This document shows positions 10,444-19,610 of a DNA stretch of 64,000 nucleotides, piece after piece. A program made the position numbers and the translations under genes. Each line of letters begins with the position of its first letter. Positions within the stretch are counted from its first letter, which is position 1. The notes under the pieces are model-generated. The model had not been told where the DNA came from. It did not search any database and was given only the letters and a program-made list of their open reading frames with translations. The DNA is from Flavobacterium sp. 83 (GTDB lineage Bacteria; Bacteroidota; Bacteroidia; Flavobacteriales; Flavobacteriaceae): NCBI RefSeq assembly GCF_000744835.1, contig NZ_JQMS01000001.1, positions 2,046,001 through 2,110,000 on the forward strand, written 5' to 3'.

Positions 10444-11403
10444 TTAAATCTCATCTTCAACAACTTCTTTTGGACTCATTTTTATAGAGATAATTATTCC
10501 AATTAAAAGTGATACTGCAATAAAAGCTAATGATACCCATTCAGGCATTTCGATAAAATCGTGTAGTAACATTTTGAGTCCCACAAAAGTTAAAATAGCA
10601 ATAAGGCTATATTCTAAATGGGCAAATTTTTCTAGCATATTGGCCAAAAAGAAATACATGGAGCGTAAGCCTAATATAGCAAAAATATTAGAACTAAAAA
10701 CTAGAAAAGGATCGTTAGTGATTGCTAAAATCGCTGGTACGCTATCGAGTGCAAAGACAACATCCATGACCTCAATAACTACCAATGCGACAAATAGCGG
10801 AGTTGCTGCAGTAATATGCCTTCTTTTTACAAAGAAATGTTCATCGTCCATATGATTGGAGATAGGCATCAGTTTCTTCAGACTTTTGTAAACGAAAGAT
10901 TTTTTTGGTTCAAATTTATCATCTTCTCCGGTGAATAACATTTGAATTGCTGTATAAACCAAGAATGCTCCAAATAGATACGTAGTCCAAGAAAATTTAT
11001 TGATAAGTAAAACTCCAAAATAAATCATTAGGCCTCTAAAAAGAATCGCTCCTAATATTCCCCAAAACAAAACCCGATGTTGGTATTTTTTAGGTATTTT
11101 AAAGGCAGAAAAAATTATGGCTATTACAAATATATTGTCAACACTAAGGGATAATTCAATCAAATATCCCGTTATGAATTTCATCGATGCAGCTATTGGT
11201 TTTAATCCATCCGGATTTGAAATGTAATTATTACCGTATAGCCAATAGATTACTCCAGAAAACAGAAAAGATAATGTTACCCAAATAGCGGTCCATTTAC
11301 CCGCTTCTTTAGAGCTGATAATATGTGGTGTTTTGTTAAAAACACCTAAATCAAGAGAGAGAAATAGTAATACAGCAGCTAAAAATGATATCCAGACAAG
11401 CAT
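10444..11403 (-). CDS. TerC/Alx family integral membrane protein
   Basis: This 319-residue polytopic inner-membrane protein has about nine hydrophobic segments. Family hallmarks are visible: FLSLDLGVFNK near the N-terminus, ELSLSVDNIFVIAIIFSAF around residues 82-100 and MDVVFALDSVPAILAIT around 210-226, with the acidic residues (D, E) inside membrane segments that are conserved in the family. Alx-type members are linked to manganese export and alkaline pH response, and TerC to tellurite resistance; which applies here is not visible. The length is normal. It is a single leftward gene with no operon partner, convergent with the lipoprotein gene. Confidence 0.88.
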   Translation of the reverse strand: MLVWISFLAAVLLFLSLDLGVFNKTPHIISSKEAGKWTAIWVTLSFLFSGVIYWLYGNNYISNPDGLKPIAASMKFITGYLIELSLSVDNIFVIAIIFSAFKIPKKYQHRVLFWGILGAILFRGLMIYFGVLLINKFSWTTYLFGAFLVYTAIQMLFTGEDDKFEPKKSFVYKSLKKLMPISNHMDDEHFFVKRRHITAATPLFVALVVIEVMDVVFALDSVPAILAITNDPFLVFSSNIFAILGLRSMYFFLANMLEKFAHLEYSLIAILTFVGLKMLLHDFIEMPEWVSLAFIAVSLLIGIIISIKMSPKEVVEDEI

Positions 11404-11507
11404 AAATCAAATTGTTTATTATAGGTTGAACAAATATACTTTTTGATTGCTTAAATTCTAAACTTATTATTCAATAAACTCATTTTGTCATTAATTTATA
11501 GAATAAA

Positions 11508-11537
11508 AAAAGTGCCTCCGTTACTGAAGGCACTTTT
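11508..11537 (-). terminator. Terminator of the type II glutamine synthetase gene
   Basis: The hairpin pairs AAAGTGCCT with AGGCACTTT about 20 bases after the stop codon. On the minus strand it is followed by a T-run. Confidence 0.8.
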
Positions 11538-11558
11538 CAAGTATAAATTAAGTAAGAT

Positions 11559-12572
11559 TTACAAAGCTGATTTTACAGTTTTGATAATTCTTGCAGCAAT
11601 TTTGTATGGGTCACCGTTAGATGCTGGTCTTCTGTCTTCTAACCATCCTTTCCATCCTTTTTGAACAGTAATTAATGGGATTCTGATTGAAGCACCTCTA
11701 TCAGAAATACCATAAGAGAAATCATGGATAGATGCAGTTTCATGTTTACCAGTTAAACGTTGCTCATTGTAAGCTCCGTAAACTGCAATATGCTCTTCAA
11801 CAACTGGACGGAAAGCTTCACATATTTTTTCGTATGTTGCTTGATCTCCACATGTTCTTAAAACTTCATTAGAGAAGTTAGCGTGCATTCCTGATCCATT
11901 CCAATCTGTATCACCTAAAGGTTTTGGGTGGTATTCAATATAATAACCATGCTTTTCAGTCAAACGATCTAGTAAGTATCTAGCAATCCATATTTCGTCA
12001 CCAGCCTTTTTAGCTCCTTGTGCGAATAATTGGAATTCCCATTGACCACAAGCAACTTCTTGGTTGATACCTTCAAAGTTAATTCCTGCAGCGATACATA
12101 AATCTGCATGCTCTTCTACTAAGCTTCTTCCGTGTGTGTTTTTTCCACCTACTGAACAGTAGTACATACCTTGTGGAGCAGGATATCCACCTATAGGGAA
12201 TCCTAAAGGTAATAAAGTGCGGGTATCCATAATGAAATATTCTTGTTCAAAACCAAACCAGAAATCACCATCATCATCAATAGTAGCTCTACCGTTTGAA
12301 GAGTGAGCAGTACCATCAGCATTCATAACTTCTGTCATTACTAAATATCCATTGATACGAGTAGGATCTGGATAAATTGCAACTGGTACTAATAAACAAT
12401 CAGATGAACCACCTTCTGCTTGTTTAGTAGATGAACCATCAAAAGACCAGTTTCCTATTTCTTCTAATGTTCCTTGAAAATTTTCGTGTTCTTCAACTTT
12501 AGTTTTACTTCTTAAGTTTTGAGTTGGTTCGTATCCATCTAACCAAATGTATTCTAACTTTATTTTCGCCAT
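11559..12572 (-). CDS. Glutamine synthetase type II (eukaryotic-like)
   Basis: The enzyme makes glutamine from glutamate, ammonia and ATP in the cytoplasm. At 337 residues it has the short type II length. Visible features are the beta-grasp start (KIKLEYIWLDGYEPTQNLRSK), NWSFDGSSTKQAEG near residue 42, FGFEQEYF near 107 (metal-binding glutamates), GSGMHANFS near 225 (ATP-site loop) and RGASIRIP near 292 (substrate-binding arginines). It is divergent from a type III glutamine synthetase gene, with a 366-base shared control region. Having two different synthetases back to back suggests nitrogen control of one or both, but no regulator is encoded nearby. Confidence 0.92.
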   Translation of the reverse strand: MAKIKLEYIWLDGYEPTQNLRSKTKVEEHENFQGTLEEIGNWSFDGSSTKQAEGGSSDCLLVPVAIYPDPTRINGYLVMTEVMNADGTAHSSNGRATIDDDGDFWFGFEQEYFIMDTRTLLPLGFPIGGYPAPQGMYYCSVGGKNTHGRSLVEEHADLCIAAGINFEGINQEVACGQWEFQLFAQGAKKAGDEIWIARYLLDRLTEKHGYYIEYHPKPLGDTDWNGSGMHANFSNEVLRTCGDQATYEKICEAFRPVVEEHIAVYGAYNEQRLTGKHETASIHDFSYGISDRGASIRIPLITVQKGWKGWLEDRRPASNGDPYKIAARIIKTVKSAL

Positions 12573-12938
12573 AATAATATAAATTTATTTTTTTTGATGA
12601 TTTTCTTGTGCAAATATAAATTAATTTGTCAATCTCGTAAAATCAGGGGGTAATTTTTATTTAATGAGGTATAATTTTTAGCATTACTGCATTTTTTGAG
12701 GGGTATAATTAAAGAAATGTAATTTTAGTTGGGTATAAAAATTAAATTCATAATACGAATTTTTTAGTCATTAATAAATAGTTAAGATTTTTATTACTTG
12801 AGATGTAAAAAGGGATGATTTTTTATTATCGTCTCAAAAAAGAAAGTTAAGATATGTTAATGAGAGGATTAAATATTACTGGAATGAATTATATTTGTAT
12901 GTGTTTTAAATTACGATTAATATTTTAAATTAATACTT
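12573..12938. promoter_or_regulatory. Divergent control region between two glutamine synthetase genes
   Basis: The 366 bases contain no gene. A minus-strand TATATTTG box (12611-12618) fits the Bacteroidota -7 element for the type II gene, and a plus-strand TATATTTG (12890-12897) fits the type III gene. Between them are four direct repeats built on GGGTATAAT: 12646-12660 (degenerate, lacking one TA), 12668-12680, 12700-12710 and 12731-12743. These could be regulator-binding sites; this is inferred from repetition only. Confidence 0.5.
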
Positions 12939-15128
12939 ATGTCATCAATTCGTTTTCAAGCATTAAGAGAAGCTTCAAATAGAAAGCCTGTCCATTTTGA
13001 AGAAATAGATAGAAAATCAATTATTTATGGTTCTAATGTTTTTAATGATAAAGCGATGAAGCAATATTTGACTTCAGATGCTTTTAAAGCCGTTCAGGGG
13101 GCTATTCAACACGGAACTAAAATAGATAGAAAATTAGCGGATTATATCGCAATGGGAATGAAAGAATGGGCCCTGTCAAAAGGAGTAACCCATTATACAC
13201 ACTGGTTTCAGCCCCTTACTGGAACAACAGCTGAGAAACATGATGCTTTTTTTGAAACATCTTACGATGGCAGTGATCCCGTAGAGAAATTTGGCGGAGC
13301 GCAATTAGTACAACAAGAACCAGATGCTTCCAGTTTCCCAAATGGAGGAATTAGAAATACATTTGAAGCAAGAGGATATACAGCTTGGGATCCAACTTCT
13401 CCAGCTTTTATTTTTGGAACTACATTATGTATTCCTACCGTTTTTATATCCTATACAGGAGAAGCACTAGATAATAAAATCCCTTTATTGAGAGCTTTGT
13501 CAGCGATGGATGAAGCGGCTACGGAAGTATGTAAATATTTTGATAAGAATGTAAAGAAAGTTACTGCAACCTTAGGATGGGAGCAAGAATATTTCTTAAT
13601 CGATAAATCTTTAGCTGATTCTCGACCTGATCTTGTTATGACAGGAAGAACACTGTTGGGGCATACCTCTGCAAAAGGACAGCAATTGGATGACCATTAT
13701 TTTGGTTCGATTCCAACTCGTGCTTTGACTTATATGAGAGATTTGGAGCAAGAGTGTATGTTGTTAGGAATTCCTGTTAAAACACGTCATAATGAAGTGG
13801 CTCCAAATCAATTTGAGCTAGCACCTATTTTTGAGGAGACAAACTTAGCTGTAGATCATAACTGTTTATTAATGGATGTAATGCAAAAAGTAGCAGAGCG
13901 CCATGATTTGAGAGTATTGTTTCATGAAAAACCATTTAAGGGCGTTAATGGTTCAGGGAAACACAACAACTGGTCATTAGCAACTGATACTGGAGTAAAC
14001 TTGTTAAGTCCTAGTAAAACGCCAATGAGTAATTTACAGTTTTTGACTTTCTTTATCAATACTATAAAAGCTGTAAATGATTATGAATCATTATTAAGAG
14101 GTGCAATCGCAACTGCAAGTAATGATCATCGATTAGGTGCAAATGAAGCGCCACCGGCAATTATCTCTGTGTTTATTGGAGAGCAATTGACAAAAGTCTT
14201 AGCGGAGTTAGAAGGGGTGACTACCGGAAAATTATCTCCAGAAGAGAAGACCGATTTAAAATTGAATGTAGTAGGTAAAATTCCAGATGTACTTTTGGAT
14301 AATACGGATAGAAACAGAACCTCACCATTTGCTTTCACAGGAAATAAATTTGAGTTCAGAGCAGTAGGGTCTTCAGCAAATTGCGCCAATGCTATGACTA
14401 CTTTGAATACGATTGTAGCTAAACAATTAAGAGATTTTAAAATTGAGGTAGATGCTTTGATTGAATCAAAAGACATGAAGAAAGACGATGCGATTTTCAA
14501 TGTTTTGAGAGAATATATCAAAGTTTCTAAAAAAGTTCTTTTTGAAGGTGACGGATATAGCGAAGAGTGGGAAATTGAAGCGGCTAAAAGAGGTTTGAGT
14601 AACTTTAAAACGACTCCTGAAGCATTGAAAGCAAGAGCTTCAAAACAAGCTTTGGATTTATTCTCGGAAATGGGAATTATGAACAACATTGAGGTAGAAG
14701 CCCGCTACGAAATTGAATTGGAAGAATACACTAAAAAAATTCAAATTGAAGGTAGAGTTTTAGGTGATATTTCAAAAAACCATGTTATTCCTACAGCAAT
14801 TCGTTACCAAAATATGTTGATTGAAAATGTAAAAGGATTAAAAGAAATTTTTGGTGATGAGTTTAAAACAATTGCTAAGGAGCAAATTATTTTAATCAAA
14901 GAAATTTCAGGTCATATTGAAGGAATCAATTCCAAAGTAGAAGAGATGACTAATGAAAGAAAAACAGCAAACAATTTAGCCGATGCTCAAGAAATGGCTG
15001 AAGCGTATTGTAATAAAGTAAAACCATATTTTGAAATTATCAGAAACCACTGTGATAAACTGGAGTTGTTGGTAGATAATGAAATCTGGACATTGACTAA
15101 ATACAGAGAGTTGTTGTTTACTAAATAG
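12939..15128 (+). CDS. glnN: Glutamine synthetase type III
   Basis: At 729 residues this is the long type III enzyme typical of Bacteroidota and cyanobacteria. The N-terminal type III-specific region (FNDKAMKQYLTSDAFK) is followed by the catalytic core: WEQEYFLID near residue 214, NEVAPNQFELAPIFEETN near 285, GVNGSGKHNNWS near 336 (ATP-site loop), RLGANEAPPAII near 399 and NRTSPFAFTGNKFEFRAVGSS near 460. The C-terminal 200 residues are the usual helical extension. It forms cytoplasmic double-hexamer rings in studied members. It is divergent from the type II gene; the two are probably used under different nitrogen conditions (inference). Confidence 0.95.
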   Translation: MSSIRFQALREASNRKPVHFEEIDRKSIIYGSNVFNDKAMKQYLTSDAFKAVQGAIQHGTKIDRKLADYIAMGMKEWALSKGVTHYTHWFQPLTGTTAEKHDAFFETSYDGSDPVEKFGGAQLVQQEPDASSFPNGGIRNTFEARGYTAWDPTSPAFIFGTTLCIPTVFISYTGEALDNKIPLLRALSAMDEAATEVCKYFDKNVKKVTATLGWEQEYFLIDKSLADSRPDLVMTGRTLLGHTSAKGQQLDDHYFGSIPTRALTYMRDLEQECMLLGIPVKTRHNEVAPNQFELAPIFEETNLAVDHNCLLMDVMQKVAERHDLRVLFHEKPFKGVNGSGKHNNWSLATDTGVNLLSPSKTPMSNLQFLTFFINTIKAVNDYESLLRGAIATASNDHRLGANEAPPAIISVFIGEQLTKVLAELEGVTTGKLSPEEKTDLKLNVVGKIPDVLLDNTDRNRTSPFAFTGNKFEFRAVGSSANCANAMTTLNTIVAKQLRDFKIEVDALIESKDMKKDDAIFNVLREYIKVSKKVLFEGDGYSEEWEIEAAKRGLSNFKTTPEALKARASKQALDLFSEMGIMNNIEVEARYEIELEEYTKKIQIEGRVLGDISKNHVIPTAIRYQNMLIENVKGLKEIFGDEFKTIAKEQIILIKEISGHIEGINSKVEEMTNERKTANNLADAQEMAEAYCNKVKPYFEIIRNHCDKLELLVDNEIWTLTKYRELLFTK

Positions 15129-15147
15129 GAACAAACACTATTTTGTA

Positions 15148-15232
15148 AAAAAGCCTATCCATTTAGACTGAACCCAAAAAGTTAGACACTATTTGGGGGC
15201 AGTGCAATTTTGGATAGGCTTTTTTTTAAGTT
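15148..15232 (+). terminator. Terminator of glnN with an IS-end-like sequence in its loop
   Basis: AAAAAAGCCTATCCA and TGGATAGGCTTTTTTTT form a 15-bp stem, but the loop is about 50 bases long. The loop contains a 38-base segment (about 15169-15206) that starts TGAACCCAAAAAGTTAGACA and ends GGGGGCAGTGCA. TG...CA boundaries and AAAGTTAGACA resemble ends of IS3-type elements as I recall them. No transposase remains. Confidence 0.6.
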
Positions 15233-15243
15233 GATTTTTTTTA

Positions 15244-15525
15244 CTAAACTGTTTGTTCTGCAGTTGTTGGGTCAATGGTTGTAAATACTTGATTAACCGA
15301 GTTTGCTGGAAAACCACCTAGTTTTGCATGTTCGCGAACCATCTCCTCGTTAGGGGCAATATACGTACAATAGATTTTGTTAGCTGTTACTTGACTGTTG
15401 ACCCATTGAATTTGTGGGCCCATCTTACCCAGTACTCCACAGGAAGTTTGTGAAATGGCTCTTAGCTGATCGGCAGTAAGTTTGCCGGCACCAGGAATTT
15501 CTCTTTCAATTACATATTTAGGCAT
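15244..15525 (-). CDS. DUF4242 domain protein (SCO4226-like)
   Basis: This 93-residue cytoplasmic protein spans a single DUF4242 domain: KYVIEREIPGAGKLTADQL at the start, then SCGVLGKMGPQIQWVNSQV, then IYCTYIAPNEEMVREHAKLGGFPANSV. A Streptomyces relative (SCO4226) has been described as a nickel-binding ferredoxin-like fold protein. Conserved His and Cys residues (EHAKLGG, TSCG) are visible here, but metal binding is not demonstrated. It is convergent with glnN and has no operon partner. Confidence 0.75.
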   Translation of the reverse strand: MPKYVIEREIPGAGKLTADQLRAISQTSCGVLGKMGPQIQWVNSQVTANKIYCTYIAPNEEMVREHAKLGGFPANSVNQVFTTIDPTTAEQTV

Positions 15526-15923
15526 GGTATTATGGTATTTAGTTTCCTACTCTTATGGCTTTTCGGTAAGGCCCCGTTTTTTTATGTGGTTGCTGGTTTC
15601 CACTTTTTTTTGGTTTTATTTCTAGGTTTTGAATTTCTTAAACGTTTAAAGGTTTTTAGCTTTAATTTTAATTAAAATCAATACAAATTCAGCATGATGT
15701 TCATTATGATAGACAGGTTTTGTTTACTGGTTATTTTTTGTATTTATTTTTTAAAATGCTGGTAAACAAAATGGTATGGTAAATTTAATAAAATAAATCC
15801 ACATTCGGTTTGTAGATTATAGATTTAACGAAACACTTGAAAACCCGATAGGCAAAACCCAAAAAAATAATTATCTTTGCCGCAAAACACATCTGCATAA
15901 AGCAGGTTACACAACTAGACTAC
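15526..15923 (+). promoter_or_regulatory. Intergenic region with the purM promoter
   Basis: 398 bases without a gene lie between a leftward and a rightward gene. TATCTTTG at 15872-15879 matches the Bacteroidota -7 consensus (TAnnTTTG), about 45 bases before the purM ATG. No well-spaced TTG (-33) is evident. The rest is AT-rich, with nothing recognised. Confidence 0.5.
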
Positions 15924-17102
15924 ATGAGTTCAGATACTTCAAAAAGATATGCGCTTCGCGGTGTTTCGGCATCCAAAGAAGACGTGCATAACGCTATAAA
16001 AAACATTGATAAAGGATTGTTTCCTCAAGCATTTTGTAAAATCGTCCCGGATTATTTAACCCAAGACGAAGACTATTGTCTGATTATGCATGCTGACGGA
16101 GCGGGAACTAAATCTTCTCTGGCGTACATGTATTGGAAAGAAACAGGAAACATTTCTGTTTGGAAAGGTATTGCGCAAGATGCATTGATTATGAATATCG
16201 ATGATTTACTATGTGTAGGGGCAACGGATAATATTTTACTTTCATCCACCATTGGAAGAAACAAAAACCTGATTCCTGCCGAAGTAATTTCAGCAATCAT
16301 CAATGGAACCGAAGAATTAATCAAAGAACTGGATTCTTTTGGGGTGACTATTCATTCCACTGGAGGTGAAACGGCTGACGTAGGTGATATCGTTCGAACT
16401 ATTATTGTAGATTCTACCGTAACAGCTCGTATGAAACGTTCTAAAGTAATTGACAATGCTAATATTAAAGCGGGTGACGTAATTGTGGGATTGGCTTCTT
16501 TTGGTCAGGCCACTTATGAAAAAAGCTATAACGGCGGAATGGGAAGTAACGGATTAACATCGGCGCGCCATGATGTATTCGGAAAATATTTGGCAACGAA
16601 ATATCCTGAGAGTTTTGATGCTGCAGTTCCTTCAGAATTAATCTATTCCGGACAAGTAAATCTTACTGATTCAGTTGAGAATTCACCAATAGACGCAGGT
16701 CAATTAGTACTTTCACCAACCAGAACGTATGCACCCATTATCAAGAAAATTTTAGATCAATATTCATCTGATGAAATTCACGGAATGGTGCATTGCAGCG
16801 GAGGAGCGCAAACTAAGATTTTACATTTTGTACAAAATCTACACATTATTAAAGATAATTTATTTCCGGTTCCACCTTTGTTTCAATTAATTCAAGAACA
16901 ATCCAAAACCGATTGGAAAGAAATGTACCAAGTTTTCAATTGTGGACACCGAATGGAAATTTATGTTCCCGAAGCTATTGCCCAAGACATTATCGCAATT
17001 TCAAAATCGTTTAATGTGGACGCACAAATCGTAGGTAGAGTAGAGGCAGCCGATGCTAAAAAACTCACTATTACCAGCGAATACGGTACTTTCGAATATT
17101 AA
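15924..17102 (+). CDS. purM: Phosphoribosylformylglycinamidine cyclo-ligase (AIR synthase)
   Basis: The 392-residue protein belongs to the PurM/PurL superfamily in its Bacteroidota form. AIR synthase closes the imidazole ring in purine synthesis, using ATP in the cytoplasm. Visible features are the N-terminal SKRYALRGVSASKEDV, the nucleotide-binding stretch HADGAGTKSSLAYMYW near residue 53, MNIDDLLCVGATDN near 90, the glycine-rich GGETADVGD near 147 and the C-terminal FNCGHRMEI near 337. The length exceeds the enterobacterial enzyme (about 345), as is usual in this phylum. It is followed after 62 bases by two small genes on the same strand. Confidence 0.82.
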   Translation: MSSDTSKRYALRGVSASKEDVHNAIKNIDKGLFPQAFCKIVPDYLTQDEDYCLIMHADGAGTKSSLAYMYWKETGNISVWKGIAQDALIMNIDDLLCVGATDNILLSSTIGRNKNLIPAEVISAIINGTEELIKELDSFGVTIHSTGGETADVGDIVRTIIVDSTVTARMKRSKVIDNANIKAGDVIVGLASFGQATYEKSYNGGMGSNGLTSARHDVFGKYLATKYPESFDAAVPSELIYSGQVNLTDSVENSPIDAGQLVLSPTRTYAPIIKKILDQYSSDEIHGMVHCSGGAQTKILHFVQNLHIIKDNLFPVPPLFQLIQEQSKTDWKEMYQVFNCGHRMEIYVPEAIAQDIIAISKSFNVDAQIVGRVEAADAKKLTITSEYGTFEY

Positions 17103-17164
17103 AAAAAATTAATTGACACGAGTTTTTCAATCTTTTAATTTTTCAATCTTTTAATTTTTTTTAA

Positions 17165-17521
17165 ATGTACGAACTACTTTTTTGGCAATATCAAGAAGGA
17201 ATCTATTTAAACCATCATTTGGTTTACGAAGCCTTGGTCGAACAACAAGAAGTCGAAGGATTAGAAATACTTCCCGTTCAAGTAATCCTGAATCGTATTA
17301 ATTCGGTGTTTTCAAGCTGGGAAAAAGTAGATGAAAATAGTTGGAAAAACACCAGCGGAAAAGGCGCTTTTCATGTCAAAACTACACCTCAAAGCATACA
17401 AATTGATTGCTACGGCACCGAAGGAAAAACAATGAATTTGCTAGCAGATACTTTGGAAGAATTCAAATGCCCACTCTATGATCCGCAAATTCCCGTACGT
17501 TACGACGAAATGAACGAATAA
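17165..17521 (+). CDS. Small conserved-looking protein of unknown function
   Basis: The 118-residue acidic cytoplasmic protein has no signal peptide or membrane segment. It starts MYELLFWQYQEGIYLNHH and ends PVRYDEMNE. It ends three bases before the acetyltransferase start, so the two are probably co-transcribed, and it follows purM by 62 bases. The gap to purM contains a short direct repeat (TTTTTCAATCTTTTAA, twice). Family not recognised. Confidence 0.75.
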   Translation: MYELLFWQYQEGIYLNHHLVYEALVEQQEVEGLEILPVQVILNRINSVFSSWEKVDENSWKNTSGKGAFHVKTTPQSIQIDCYGTEGKTMNLLADTLEEFKCPLYDPQIPVRYDEMNE

Positions 17522-17524
17522 ATT

Positions 17525-18124
17525 ATGACAACAAATTTCCCTCAAAATACAATCCTCGAAGACGAATCAATTTTATTACGTCCTTTACAGGAAACAGACG
17601 TCGAAAATTTATTGGAAATATCACTCAACGAACCGGAAACCTGGGAATATTCTCTAGTGCGCGCAAACGGTAAAGATAATCTTGAAAACTACATCAAACT
17701 AGCTTTAAAATACAAAGAAAATGAAACCGAATTTCCTTTTATAGTTTTCGATAAAAAGTCTGGGAAATATGCTGGAAGCACTCGTTTTTATGATATTAAT
17801 TTGCCATTCAAAACCCTGCAGTTGGGTTATACTTGGTACGGCAAAGATTTTCGTGGCACTGGACTTAACAAACGTTGTAAATTTTTGTTGTTAGAGTTTG
17901 CTTTTGAAACCCTTGGAATGGAACGCGTAGAATTTCGTGCAGATAATAACAACCAGCGAAGCATTGCAGCCATGAAAAGTATTGGATGCACAATAGAAGG
18001 AGTAATGCGTAATCATATGCCTACTTTAGGGAGTGACGTTCGTAGAGATAGTATTATTTTGAGTATTCTCAGAGAGGAATGGTTTAATAGTGTGAAAGAA
18101 AATTTAAAGAAAAAAATAGAATAA
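17525..18124 (+). CDS. GNAT family N-acetyltransferase (RimJ/RimL-like)
   Basis: The 199-residue protein is a single GNAT domain that would transfer acetyl from acetyl-CoA to an amine. The order is ILLRPLQETDVENLLEIS near residue 15, GSTRFYDINLPFKTLQLGYTWYGKDFRGTGLNKRCK near 80-115 (beta4 and the acetyl-CoA-binding loop, in which the usual Q/RxxGxG/A motif appears as RGTGLN), and VEFRADNNNQRSIAAMKSIGC near 140. This pattern is typical of ribosomal-protein or small-molecule acetyltransferases of the RimJ/RimL branch; the substrate is unknown. It is probably in an operon with the preceding gene. Confidence 0.85.
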   Translation: MTTNFPQNTILEDESILLRPLQETDVENLLEISLNEPETWEYSLVRANGKDNLENYIKLALKYKENETEFPFIVFDKKSGKYAGSTRFYDINLPFKTLQLGYTWYGKDFRGTGLNKRCKFLLLEFAFETLGMERVEFRADNNNQRSIAAMKSIGCTIEGVMRNHMPTLGSDVRRDSIILSILREEWFNSVKENLKKKIE

Positions 18125-18142
18125 AAACTAAAAGTCAGCATT

Positions 18143-18841
18143 TTAAACACTTGTTTTTTTGGTGTGTTCAATCCTATAGTAATATTTAGATTGTTTTTTA
18201 CTGGGGTTCTTTATTTCATCCATAACGATTAGTACGGAGATGCTAATAATCGAAGAAAAGAAACACCAAACCGAAACGATGTAATCAACATACAAAACAG
18301 TTGTGATGATATACGAAATGATGATGGTAATGCTTAAAAGCCACATTTTTTTGATTTCTGAGAATAGTGGAGGAGTAATAGTAGCAATGATGTAGAGCAA
18401 ATCGCCATAACTGCCAAAAAGTATTGGATACCCTTGTATATAAGAGATGTGAAGGCCAATGATCTTAGCTTCAACAGAATAAGTGATTAAGCAATACCCA
18501 AGGTATAAAGCTACTGAAAGGCCAATCACAACCAATATCCACTGAAAAAGAACATTTTCTTCTTCTTTTTTAAGTTTTAATGATGCAAAAGGAATCCATA
18601 AAGGCCAAACAACTTGGGCAAAAAACAAAAAGGTATAGGTCGTGAACTGTTGTAAAGGTGCGAAATAAGGTTTGGTTAATGCTAGCCATAAAAAGCCCTC
18701 GGCAATTTGTTGCACACAAAAAATAATGGGGATACAGGCAAAATAAATTTGGGATGGTTTTTGTACTTTTTTTATAGACGCAACACTTATTGCTGCAAGG
18801 ACAATCCCTGCTCCAAAACTGGCACTGGCTGAAAAACACAT
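18143..18841 (-). CDS. DUF6629-like integral membrane protein
   Basis: The 232-residue protein has about seven hydrophobic segments and starts MCFSASASFGAGIVLAAISV, a start I associate with the DUF6629 group. Function unknown. It ends with a basic tail. It is leftward, about 100 bases after the CPBP protease gene, and may share its transcript. Confidence 0.65.
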   Translation of the reverse strand: MCFSASASFGAGIVLAAISVASIKKVQKPSQIYFACIPIIFCVQQIAEGFLWLALTKPYFAPLQQFTTYTFLFFAQVVWPLWIPFASLKLKKEEENVLFQWILVVIGLSVALYLGYCLITYSVEAKIIGLHISYIQGYPILFGSYGDLLYIIATITPPLFSEIKKMWLLSITIIISYIITTVLYVDYIVSVWCFFSSIISISVLIVMDEIKNPSKKQSKYYYRIEHTKKTSV

Positions 18842-18944
18842 AAGCTTTAGTTTGTATGAATTAAGACTTTTAGGATGTCGTTAGACATGATAAATCGATT
18901 TCTCAATCTTAATCGTGTTGTTAATTTTAGGTTTACTGTATAGA

Positions 18945-19610
18945 TTACCACACCCACAAAGGCGCTTGTAGAACTTCAGCATAAACTGCCAAATCAAAAA
19001 TGACGTGAGCCATAATAACCGGTACCATACTTTTTGAGTAATGTTTTAAAAAACCGAGCACAATATAAGCCCCAAAGGACCATACAAAATAGGATATAAG
19101 ATGTTGCTGATGTATTGCTACGGGTGAAAGAAAGAGACAAGCTTTGTACGATGCATGCGCAAAGGCAGCAAAAAATATGGCAAAATCAGTATTTAACTTA
19201 CTGATTTGACCTTGTATGAAGCCGCGAAAAACCAATTCTTCGATGATGGCAATACTTATTGCCACTATTACAAATTGCCTGATTATCATAGGTAAAATTA
19301 TCATTCCCAAATTACCTCGGTAATAAATTGCCGCAATGATACCCAATTCAAGTCCAATAACAATTTGTACAAGCATTTTTAGAGAAAAAAGATCCCTAAA
19401 TAAAAGCCTGATTGTAATCGAAGGAGAATCAATATCCCGGCTTATAATAAAACCAACCATTACCAGCGGAATAAATGCTATTGCTTTCAACGGAAAAGGA
19501 TAGGTAATTAAATAGGCAAATACCATCAACTCAGCACTACAAACAATTGCATCAAGCACTACTTTTTTGGTTCGTTTGGGAATCGTTCTTGTTTGTTCTG
19601 AATGTTCCAT
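18945..19610 (-). CDS. CPBP family intramembrane glutamic protease
   Basis: This 221-residue polytopic membrane protein is an ABI/CPBP (Rce1-type) protease. The catalytic motif IEELVFRG (glutamate pair plus arginine) is near residue 124, the FAAFAH motif near 145 and HVIFD near 200, which matches the three family motifs. Its start codon lies 59 bases inside the upstream gene (overlap in another frame). Starting at the next methionine (residue 29) would remove part of the first membrane helix, so the overlap is probably real. Family members cleave prenylated proteins or C-terminal sorting tails. The overlap with a gene whose product ends in a membrane tail suggests an enzyme-substrate pair (inference). 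Confidence 0.85.
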   Translation of the reverse strand: MEHSEQTRTIPKRTKKVVLDAIVCSAELMVFAYLITYPFPLKAIAFIPLVMVGFIISRDIDSPSITIRLLFRDLFSLKMLVQIVIGLELGIIAAIYYRGNLGMIILPMIIRQFVIVAISIAIIEELVFRGFIQGQISKLNTDFAIFFAAFAHASYKACLFLSPVAIHQQHLISYFVWSFGAYIVLGFLKHYSKSMVPVIMAHVIFDLAVYAEVLQAPLWVW

